Of a stretch of DNA of 64,000 nt, positions 20,701 to 32,700 are shown piece by piece. Every line of letters begins with the position of its first letter. Within the stretch, counting starts at the first letter, position 1. This DNA comes from Anastrepha obliqua (taxonomy: Eukaryota; Arthropoda; Insecta; Diptera; Tephritidae): NCBI RefSeq assembly GCF_027943255.1, contig NC_072895.1:80912001-80976000 (forward strand). The letters run 5' to 3'. The translations under genes and the position numbers were made by a program. Under the pieces are notes generated by a model, which saw nothing but the letters and a program-made list of their open reading frames with translations, made no database searches and had not been told where the DNA came from.

Positions 20701-23700
20701 TCCACTCCTGATTTTATTTTTATGTATTTGAGCCTTATAATAAAATTTCCAGCCTTAACATAAAATTATTTATCTTTTAAATAAGAAACCCGTAGTTGAG
20801 AAAACTATCAGTAGACTTATGGTACGATATTTTTAATTAATAAGGGTTCCATGGCTTTTTCCGTTATAAAACGTTTCCACAGCAGTTTACTTTTGGGTTT
20901 GCTGCCGCCGCGGTGGGTTTAAGGGCAAACACCAGCCAAAATATTTTTCAGATGCCATAGAAATATCAGAACCCACACCCATTTCAAACCCATTTTTCAC
21001 AGCCTGTTTGTTTTGGATTTGCATGCATTTTAATATCAAATGATGGCAATAAATAATGTTCATTTACGTGCTTTTTCCCTTTTGCTGTTTATTCTTATCG
21101 AAAAATCCTAACAATAGTTGTGTTCAATAACCGAATTAGCCCTCACCAGCCGTCAATCCAAATCAGCCTAAACAAAAATTCTCTCGCAAAGAGAAGAATA
21201 AGTAAAACGGTTAACGAACGGAAAACTTCCCATCATCTGCAAAAAACGATTGTATAAGGCAAACGAAGTGTGTTAAAAAATCATTAATTTAATTTTCGAG
21301 CTGCAACAAACCAAAAACAAAAAAAAAAAAAAATTGACTCAACTAATTGAAGTGCAGTTTTTTGCTATAAACCTTTAGAAATACGATTTTTACTCTGCAT
21401 TAATCAAACTTATCAATTATTTCCTCTTTCTATTCAAAATTTTAAGCAAGGACATTTTTCCAAACGATTGCTGTTTCTCTTCTCTTACATCGTTTTTAAA
21501 GGAGAAAGCGTTACCAATTAAAGCTCTCCTCCTAATCGACAAAGCTCCTTCCCACCCAAATGAAGCTGAACTGACAACTGAGAATGGGCAAATTTCGGCA
21601 ATGTTTATTCCACCAAACGTTACTCCCCTCATTCAACCGATGGATTGCAATAAAAATCACTAAGTTGCATTACAGAAACAGCCTTCTAGCTTCAATAGCA
21701 GCGACAAAGTCTGATTTGCTCGAGTCGTTGAAAAAAATTAACTTAAAAACCGCTATAAATCTTTTAGATGCGGCTTGGTTTCGTGTTGGTGAAGCAACAT
21801 TAGCTAAGTGCTGGAACAGTATTTTAAATTTTGCGGAAACCATAATGATCCCGGAATGATAATGGGAAGCTGAACTTCGCACCTTGATGAGCAACACCGT
21901 CGATCTCCTTAGTAGTTTAAATCCTGAGGTTCGTTCGTGTTCGCAGATATGGTCAATGATATGTATGTGGGTTGTTGAAAAAACTTTTTTTATTAAAAAT
22001 TTCAGATTGAATTCACGTTACCAGCCATTCACTGGAGAAAATTAAGCCGACTGAAGAAGTTGAAATTTTCAACAAGGCGTTAATATGGGCTGGTCATGAA
22101 GACGTCAATCAAAATGATATGAGTGTGCTAAGACGGTTAAGGGAGAACGCTGTGCTTCAAGTTTTAGAAAAACAGAAGATACAAAAAAAGATGACTGATT
22201 TTTTTAAATAAAACCATCGTATGACTTTATTTTCTATTAATATGTAATGAAAATATGAAAAAAATGTGAATTTAATGGGAAAAAATGTAATTACTTAGTC
22301 TTTTTGGGCATTCCAAAGCGTGAACACTTAAACCTGTTAACGTGAACTGCCTTGGTTTGAATTAGTTCATGTTGTCGAGCGTGGGCTGTAATTCCCTTCC
22401 TTTTGTTTGTTTATTCATGGAGGCTGACGACACAGCGGATTCGGAAGCAGGAATCTTGTATTCTGTCATCTTTGAGGTACAAGTATTAAGGATAAAAATT
22501 TGAAGAAAAAATTTCTGAACAGGATGTTTTTCCAAAAAGATAAAAAATATTTGTACCCAGAACTTTTAAATAAAAAAAACTTGTTATAAATATTTTATCC
22601 TAAAAATAAAAAAAATAAAAAATTACAAAAAGGTTACAACCGAAAATATTTCACTTTTAATAACTTCAGAGCATACAATTTTAATTGTTGCTTGGCCTGC
22701 TAATTCCCGCTTAGAAGAGTTTGGCACACAGCAAACATAAACACAAACAGCAGTCGTTTGGAAAAATGTCCTTGCTTAAAATTTTGAATAGAAAGAGGAA
22801 ATAATTGATAAGTTTGATTAATGCAGAGTAAAAATCAACTTTCCAAAGGTTTATAGCAAAAACCTGCACTCAATCAGTTGAGTAAATTTTTTTATTTTTG
22901 GTTTGTCGCAGCTTGAAAATTAAATTAATGATTTTTTAACACACTTCGTTTGCCTTATACAATCGCTTTTTGATGGAGGAAGTTTTCCGTTCGTTAACCA
23001 TTTACTTATTCTTCTCTTTGCGAGAGAATTTTTGTTTAGGCTGATTTGGATTGACGGCTGGTGAGGGCTAATTCGGTTATCGAACACAACTATTGTTAGC
23101 ATTTTTCGATAAGAATAAACAGCAAAAGGGAAAAATCACGTAAATAAACATTATTGCCATCATTTGATATTAAAATGCATGCAAATCCAAAACAAACAGG
23201 CGGTGAAAAATGGGTTTGAAATGGGTGTGGGTTCTGATATTTCTATGGCATCTGAAAAATATTTTGGCTGGTGTTTGCCCTTAAACCCACCGCGGCGGCA
23301 GCAAACCCAAAAGTAAACTGCTGTGGAAACGTTCTATAACGGAGAAAGCCATGGAACGCTTATTAATTAAAAATATCGCACCATGTTTAGGCTCAAATAC
23401 ATATAAAATAAAATCAGGAGTTCAACAGCGAAGTGTTTAGGGGCCGATTCTACATAGGATTTTCACATCAGATACAAGGGTCGCTATTTGTGTAACCAAA
23501 CAATGGAGAAAATAACATCCGCGGTTGAAAACGGTTTTATTGTTTTTCAAAACGTTCTGAGCGCGTTTGTGGCAAAATATTGGGTTGGGAATAAGTCTCC
23601 ATCCTTTCCTAGCCAAAGTTACGAATTATTTAAACAATTAAATAAAACATTATATTATGGGAAGTATGTGCCATTGGAAGGTACAACTTTACTCCATCTT

Positions 23701-26700
23701 TTAGGTAGCATACGGACTCCTCTGACGAAAAATTCAAGTTCTTTTGACTTGATCCATTCTTGAGCCAGCTTGCCATGATCTCGTAAGAAGTGAACCTCTC
23801 TCCAATTAGAGCTGACCGCACTGATCGAAATATCGGAACAGATGGCAATCCGAAGATGCAATATCTGGAGAATACTGCAGTTGGGGCAAGCTTTCTCAAT
23901 TCAGTCCCTCGAATGATGACATCCACAGGACTTTTAATATAGCAACAGTAGACGAAGAGACCAAAAAAATAGCAAGAAGCCACTTTGAAAAAATACAGGA
24001 ACACAATAATGCAGAAATCAACAAACTTCTGGAAAGGAAAAAAAAACACTAAAAGACGCTTAAAGAGAACTCGACCAAGCGACTTAATGAATGCTAGGAA
24101 ATAATAAATGTGCAAAGGGGTTAAATTGCTGTTATATTTTTGTACAATTGTTTGTATATTATTTCGTTTATTTTAATTTTTATCGCTTTGGCACTGGTCA
24201 TTAAGCGATGTATGTAAGTCCTGGCCAAATTGTTAAGCAACGTACTTAAGGGGGGGGTAGGGTCACAAAATCGAAATTTTTTTTCTTCACTCATCTTATA
24301 GTAAATCATTTCAAGAATGTTGTGTCAAAATTTTAAGTGGATCGGAGCAGAACTCTCAAAGTTATAGCCTTTGTAGGCACTCTACCTCGAATGCGGAGCA
24401 TCGATAATTTTTCAGTCATTTTTTCAAACGCGTTTTTCCCGAAACGACTTCTTAAAAGTCGGTGCCAATCACAACTCCGAAACTATTCAACCGATTCTTT
24501 TCAAATTTGGTACACGTTTTCTAAATCAAAAATACCTCCCCCCCCCCCCACTGTTTTTTTTATTTTTTTTTTAAGGTTGTTTTTCACTTACAAATATGGC
24601 GAAATTTTTCGCCAAAAATGCTCGTTTTACGTTTTTTTGCCACCAAAACTACAAAAATGAAAAAAAAAAATAATTTTTATTAATGGGGGGGGGAGCATTA
24701 CGTCATACTTTAACTGAAAAAGTCGACTTTTTTAGTTTCAGATGATTCTACGACGAATGCCGATTGGCACCGCAGAGCACCTCTCGAAAAACATATCTCC
24801 AAAAAAACTCTGTCATGGGCTTATTTGTCAATATTTTATTATTAATATTTTTTAAAAACTTATTGAAAAGATGTACAATAACATGCAACTTATTTTATTA
24901 AAGTATCCTAAGCCATATTTCTGTAAAAAATTCAAAAAAAAAAAATGTTTTTTTTTAGCGCTAAACCCTACCACCCCCTTAATGTCAATGGACAGATGTA
25001 TAAAATAAAGGGGAACAAAAAAAAATTTTTATTATTCAAAATTAAACGCTGAGTATCGCACATCGTGTTTCTTATTCGTCTTCGGAAAACTCAATTTATT
25101 GTAATTTATCAATACCTAGATATTACTGCAAGCAGTAAGAAGGCGTTGTTCCTAAGCAATGACAGGTGGGCATTCTCACTACTTAGGACTGGTAGCGGCA
25201 GGCTAATCACCTACTCTGTCAGAAATCAAATAGATTACGCAACAAACGCAAGACTGAGTTTTGTCGAGGTCCTGTGCCCCCGAGAGGAGTAAACAAAAGA
25301 AAAAAATTAGAGTGCATACATATTTTAAGACTTTAATTTCTAAGATGCAGAAATTAAACCAAAATTAACCTCTAAAAAAGCGTTAAAGTCCAAATTTTTA
25401 TTTTCATTATAAACAAATTGCCGAAAAGTCTCCCGAATATTTCGGTGTGCTATAAACAAGTAAAGTAAAAATAAACCGGCTTCAAATGGCAAGCCCAAAT
25501 TCAGTGCAGATTCAGTTTTTCCACTTCCACCATCTTAAAATACTCGATACTGCCAGTCTCGCTATGCGGAATTTAGATGCGCAAAACATAAGAGATTCGT
25601 TGAATTTCGGTTATTTGAGAGTTTATACTTTTCACTTGCGCTCAAATACAGTGTGCAATTATACGGACCATTGCGTTTGAATTTTTATATGGCGAAATGA
25701 GCTTGCAAAAACTAAGAAGCAAATGCTTCGACACGCTGATAAGCAAGGAAATCAGATATCAATTCGCTTAATACAGTTGCCGCTTTACCACCACCTCGAT
25801 AGATACGAGTAACATACCTACATACATACATCTTTTAAAAATTGGTTGCGGTTTAATTAGGTCACCTTGTATTTTAGTCTATTAAAAATGAGATTGCGTA
25901 TGAAAACTTCGCCTTCGAAATTAGTTTGCTTTGCTTCATTCAGTTTAATGTTGATGAAGTTTTATATTTTATTTACGTACATACATATTTTATAGCGGCA
26001 TTTCGAATCGTTACAGGTGCGCGCACGTCGAAAGGTGGCTGTGACGGTGCTTGCATTCGTGCTTATATTCGGGATTTGCTTTTTGCCCTACCACTTCTTC
26101 ATGATTTGGTTCTACTATTGGTAAGTATAGAGAAAGTTCTAATAATAAGACGAAAGTCAACTTATTATGTTATAAAATTGCATATGCATGTAAAACTTAC
26201 ATAAATAACTTCTTTACTAAATGAAAATAAATTTGCGTGATGGAAATCCTTATTTTGACTTTTACGTGCTCCATGGCTTGTCTGTTTGAATACTGCAACT
26301 GTCTCGGTCACAAGTGTCAAATATGATTGACCTACGACGCTATTTGTCAAAATTATAAATCTTCCGATAGGGTGATTCATTTTGAGCCACCTTGTATGAA
26401 TGCTGGATGTTCAGTTTAGTCACTTCCCATCAGTATATTTTTATAAAGGATTTTAAAGTATAAAAGAACTAAATTAAAAATATCAGTCTTAAATGCTTTT
26501 ACTTTCACTTTACTATATTAATATTCTCCATATTCAGAACAAAAAGGATATATCCAGATATCGAAAAAAATGTTTCCTTACTCTTCGCCAGTACTAATAA
26601 TGTTAATATACAATAATATTTTTTGAAGAATGCATCTTTATATAACCTTTAAATTTCCTAATAAATTATTTTGGAAAAAATATATAAAGGGTTTTCCAAT

Positions 26701-29700
26701 AACAGGTATTATTTTGAATAACCCGCTATTTCGGTAGATGTCACTTTTGAAGCTGTCATTCTTTGATATTTGACGAGTAGAAACTACGCCATTCATAAAA
26801 ACGATACACGCTTTAACAACGCACTGAAATTATTAAAATTCACTATAAAAATGGTGAAAATTTGGCAGAGACGGTTCGTAAAACTCGAACATTTTTGGGT
26901 CATCGTGAAGCACCTTGTCGGACCGCAATACAGAAATTGGTAAACAAATTCGAGCTGTTGGGACAAGCGATGTGAAGAATAAAACCCGTGCACGTCGCTC
27001 AAGAACAGCCGAAAATATTGCTATTGTAGCCGAAAGTGTGGAAGAAAACCAAGGGTTGTCCATTCCTCGTCGTTCCTTGGAATTAGGCATTCTACAAACG
27101 TCATTACACCGTATTTTGCATAAAGATTTGGGGCTTAAGGCTTATGAAGTCCAGTTAACACAAGAACTCAAGCCGGCCGGTCAACAACAACGTCGTGTCT
27201 TTGCTGATTGGGTCATTGAAATGAACGAAAATGATCTGGAACTCCATCGAAAAATCATTTTGAGTGATGAGGCCCATTTCCACCTCGGTGGCTTCGTCAA
27301 CAAACAAAATTGTCGGATCTGGGGCTCAGAAAATCCAAGAGTTATTGTCGAAAAGCCTCTCTATCCTCAACGTGTGACTCTTTGGTGCGGTTTATGGTCG
27401 GACGGAGTCATTGGACATTACTTTTTCGACAATGAAGCTGGAGCAACAGTTACGGTAGATAGATTGCGCTATAGAGAGATGTTTAACGATATTTTATGAC
27501 TGGAGTTGGATGGTATTGATCTGAACAACGTTTATTTTCAACAAGACGACGCTACGTGCCACACAAGCAACGAAACCATTGATCCTTTACGGTAATAACA
27601 CCTCTTATTGGAAAACCCAAACATATATACATACCTGATCTTGGTTCTTGTTGCTATTTCATAAAAACGTAAAAACAAAATGTTTTTTCTTTTCGCCAGA
27701 ACAAATATAGATTTTTTATATATCCCTTGCGTGCACTTTATGGCACGAAATGGTAGAAAAAGTTTGTTCTAACAGTGGCCACCCCGAGTGTATTTCTGCC
27801 ATCAAAAATATCCTCATAAAGAATATCTGCCGTTCGGAGTCGGCTTGAATCTGTAGGTCCCCCATTTGTGGCACAACACCAAGACGCACAGCACAAATGG
27901 GAGGAGGAGCTCGCCCAAACACCTAACAGAAGTGCGCAGTATCAAAAGTCTTGTGTATTAAAAACTGTCAATCAAGTTAAAAAGCAAAATTTATAAAGCT
28001 GTGGTTAGACCTGCAATGATGTATGCCCTAGAATACTGGCCACTGTCTGCTAAACAGGAACAAAGAATCTATGTGGCGGAACTGAGAATACGGCAATGGG
28101 CATCGGGATAAGATAAGCAATACACACATCAGAGGTAGCTATCATGTGACTCCAATAATTGAGAAATTTATAGAAAATCGCTTGCGCTGGTTTGGGCACA
28201 TAACGAGAAGAATGGAACAGCATGGCTCAAAGAAATAGGTAAGCCTTTAAGCCTAGGCTAAGGACTATTAAAAACGATATGCAGCGAAGCGAAGTCAACG
28301 AATAGACAATCCAGGGCCGATTAACGTGAAGATTGCGTACGAGGAGGGCCGACCCAACTAGGGAACCATGGCGAGGACGAAGAAGATGTAATAGGAAAAA
28401 AGTTAAAATATTTATTAACGTTTTTATAGAAAAGAAAGAAGAGCAAAGTTGTAAGTAAAAACGATTTTTTTAATAGCTGGATCCACTTTCGCTCAATATC
28501 CATTTTATTGAAAATTTCGTCCTTTGAAATCTTATATATTTAATTGATGAGAAAATGAAGAACTGACTATGCAATTTTACCATATAAACTCTATTGTTTC
28601 ACATGCATACAAAATGTTTCCTGCGTCACTTTTACCTGTGCAAGGTGTACTCTGTAAAATAAGAAAATTATTGCTCCTAGTAGAAATCCAACTACACATC
28701 TGAAAAAAACGTAATATTCGCCTATAATTTATTGGTCCGTAGAAAATTCTTAAAATACAGTATTTTATTATGTAATATCATTTATTCCTATCCAATTTTC
28801 ATTAACACTTGTCTTTGATTTCTTTTATTCCTTTTCTTCCTCTTTGCAAGGCCAACCGCCCAGGATGACTACAACTCCTTTTGGCACGTCTTGCGCATCG
28901 TCGGCTTTTGCTTATCCTTTGCCAATAGCTGCGCTAATCCGGTGGCTTTGTATTTTGTGAGTGGCGCCTTCCGCAAGCATTTCAATAGGTATTTGTTTAT
29001 TCACTACAATGCAGACGCATAACGAACAGGCATCTCCTGCCCAAACGGGGTAAGGAAGTTGCAAAGAATAACAATTTGATAGCAAAAAGACAAATGAACA
29101 AATCAAAGATTTTCGATAAGAAAAATAAGATATTTACGAATTTAAAGAGAGCAGATTTGGACTGAATTAGGAGATAATATAAAAATAAAGAATAAAAATC
29201 GACCTATATATATACGAGTACACTGCAATTGTGAGAAAATTAAAAAGTGAAGGTAGAGAAAGCATTGAAAAAATGTGGTTGCCAATCGTCCAAATACTTA
29301 GCTCAATTTATCGACGGCAAGAAAATCAAGGATTTGGTGCTCAAAAATAGTTGATAGACCATTAGCGACACTATTACTATTGTTGGCATAAAGTGTGGGT
29401 TAAAATAAAGAATTTTTGAAAGATTATTTATGGCGCGGACACATTTTGTCACATTAAATTCCTTTGAAAAAGCTTAACGTTCACAATTAAATGTAAAGAT
29501 ACGACACATTCATGAAGCGCATCATGGTTTTCAGAAGGGACTTGGATCCATTTTTATGACTCGAAACAACCGACTATTACACCGGAGCGAATATCGTGCC
29601 CAAGTTGAACAAAGACTAAAAAATTGCACCATAGTTGCTCAAAACTAAAAAAATCAAAGATCCGCTAATAGCTTTTCTGCCACAAAGCCAAATTGTAAAT

Positions 29701-32700
29701 AAGGCATATTATCTGATTGTTAGCATAGTTTCAGTGAAGCCATACGCAAAAAAATAGTCCATTTATAGCGTATAATATTTTTTGGACATTTATGAAGGGA
29801 AATGAAAGGAGCAGATTAAATAATACCTATCCATAAGCTTTTATACCAAATTTACGAAATTCCCATGGGAATTTAAGGTTAATTTTTAAAGCGTTGACGG
29901 GTCGGGTAAATATTAATTAAAAAATATTAAACATGTTTTTACTTTTTTAACCATAGAGCAAAAATAAGAGAGGGATAGCATCAAGAAAAAAATGTTCCCC
30001 CCATATTCTTATATTTACTTCATTTACCTCAGCTTAACTTCTGTCTATACAAAACATTACTCTGGGAGCACCGATTACGGGCCAGGGAAATCATTAAAAA
30101 TTGATGCCATTTAAACTTGACACATAAAACTTATTAAGCTAAGCGCAAATTACTGTTTACTAATCGTGGCTTTGATAGCTGCAGAAGGGAGTGGCAGAAC
30201 GGGTTCCAAGACAAAGAAGTTGGCTTCAAAGCCCATCCATTTGAGTCGTAAGTCTCGTTACCCACATGTCCCGAAACCCATGCTAACATCAGGATATTAT
30301 GTCTAGCGGCGTAGTTCTGCCTGGATTTACAGGACTCAACTACCCTTGAAGTGGTTGGAGGGCTGTCTAAGGACATGAGCATATCTTTGCTGCTGTCCCG
30401 GGATATACATACAGGTTTGCCTCTCCATCTGTTTTCCACAACAAAGTTCATTGCTTCTTGAATAGCATACACCTCCGCTTGAAATACAGAGCAAAGTGTA
30501 GTTTTGTCTCGCTGGATTCCACGTAGGCATCAGAGCCCAAACCGTGTTTGGTCCTGGAGCTATCCGTTAAAATGCGAAAACAGCGCTTGCGGGGCTCATT
30601 TTTAGAGTTTGAGCAGAATTGAGCCTCTGGTAGCACTAACTGTGTCTCTTTTCAAGTGCGACTCCTGATGGCATGGAGTCAGGAGGCATAGAGAGGATCG
30701 TGGTTCATGTCATCTCTTTTGTCCTATGCCGGACAGAAGCCGTACAATACCCATTGTGTTTCAGCCTACAGATCGTCCGCCAAAAGATTTGATGGTAAAT
30801 CGAATGGCGGCCTCATTTACCACAGGTCGGGCAACTTATCAGTCATGCCGAGAAGGTGAAGCAGCTCTGACAATAAGGGCCAACTGGCTCAACGCTGGCC
30901 AACATTAATCTGATTCCCTGGAAAGTGAGATTCCATCAGCAAGCTAAGCGTCTCACTTTGCCTCTCCGTGAAGGAGCCATCAAATTTCCTAAGTGACCCC
31001 AGCTTGACAGTTGGATCCCTTTTCAGGATCCTCCCCATTTTCGCCGTGTCACTCAGAGAATCAATACCGCTGCTAAGAAACTCTTCGATTTCCTGATAAA
31101 CTACTTGTAGTTCTTCTAAATATGACGGTATCGCTCCCAGTCCTCAGCAAGATTAGTCTTAAAAATCCGAGTTAGAACTTTCTCGACTCACGCCTCAACA
31201 TCTGGACCTCTCGATTCCACCAAGAATCGGGAGTCCGGTCAAGGAGAGGTCGTGTTGGACAGACTGACTCAAAGCATTCAGTTAAGGCAGTGTTTAGTTT
31301 CACAACAACCGCCTCAATGCATTGTTCTCTCCGAAGTCTTGGTGGCGTCACGTAAAAGCCCCGCAATACCCCCTAAACTCCTACCAGTCTCTTTTTCGGG
31401 GTTTCTAGAGGGCAATGGCATTTGTGCCTCCTCGCCACACTGAAACTCAGGTCTTGGCAACGAAATTGCTCAAGACTCGTCACAGTGAGATTGGATGATA
31501 CTATAAGACCAGTTCTAGGTCTACTCGAATTCCTGTCATATAATACCGTGGCTCCTTCCAACGCGCTAAAGCCAAAAAGGCGCCCCCTAAAGACCCAGAC
31601 CTCTTTCACTGTTGTTAGGCTTCTTTTACTGTCTTACGTATGAAAGAGCCTATAGTTTTATACTGCCTACAGATGGTTTTTTATGAAATCTTTTTCATGG
31701 CAGAAAGGCACTCGAAAGTTTGCCATTAAATGTCGAGGGATGGGCGCTCTTAGAATCAATTTTTTTATACTAATTTAATATTTCCTCTCCTCAGAGGACC
31801 TCAAGCCAGGGGCCACCAAAGAGTAGGTATTCTTCGAAAAAATTGAATTGAAAATATTAAATAAAAATAAAAAAAGTACAACCTAGTGGATGCAAGTAGG
31901 AGCGTTAGTTTGCCTTATTCGAATTTTTCATACAATTTGGATACAACAACCTCATATATCAAAAGAATTCTATCATAAAATATTAAATCGATGGAAAAAT
32001 TACTTCTGGAGATCTTGTAAACTGTACTCATTATTTTTGTTAAAATCGTGTGTAAAATCGTGTTGTAAAAAACCTTTATACAACAGCTGATTGAAATCAA
32101 ACTCATTCTCTAAAGCTCTTGAAAAATGTCATGAACGATGGTGTCTATCAAATTGAGCGTATTCGTATTGAGCAATAAAGTAAATTGTAAATCATAATCC
32201 TTTTCTATCTGAAACCTACTTCATATACTTGCCAACATTGCAAAACCGTTGCCTACACTTTGGCGCACTACTCGTCTACATATTCCTCTAGTGCCTTATA
32301 GGATAAAAAACTTTGTACTGCATATATATTTTTTTACAAACCTTTTTTGAGACTTTTTGTTTGATTTCGGTTTTTATGCAATACTTTTTTCGCTGTTCCT
32401 TTGCACATTTCACCTTTTTTCCAGATACTTGTTTTGTCAAGGGTCCGGCGTACGGCACAAAAAACGACACCCACACAACGATACCCTCTGCATGCATCGT
32501 GATGCATCGCTCACTAGTACCGCATCAAAGCGCTATTATTCTTCAACTCGACGTTCAACGTGCCACCATCATAGTACCACACGAAGGTGAGTGATTTAAA
32601 CGATTATCCTGCAGTAAAACCTAAGCCACAATCGAACTTTATATAGTCTTCGTGTAACTATCATTTGAACGCTGCAGAGAAGGGCAGCTGAGACTTTGCA

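Larger units (their letters stand above)
15417..26016 (+). other. Large CCHa1-R intron (10.6 kb) loaded with transposon relics
   Basis: This intron lies between the TM5 and TM6 exons. It holds a TSD-flanked LINE (16.2-17.6 kb), a mariner deletion derivative (17.84-18.36 kb), a 2.9 kb inverted repeat around a Tigger relic (20.6-23.5 kb), a mariner C-terminus (23.65 kb) and a TTAA MITE (24.2-25.0 kb). I see no host exon inside it. 15417-16200 and 18365-20634 show nothing recognisable; 18950-18985 has a G-rich start resembling the MITE ends but no partner end. Confidence 0.8.

Noticed and set aside
29480..29660. Mariner or other transposase fragment
   Set aside because: I could not read a motif series in any frame.
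32313..32594. Frames through the C-tail exon starting in the intron
   Set aside because: The exon frame is fixed by splice phase from 32425; the upstream part is intronic pyrimidine tract.
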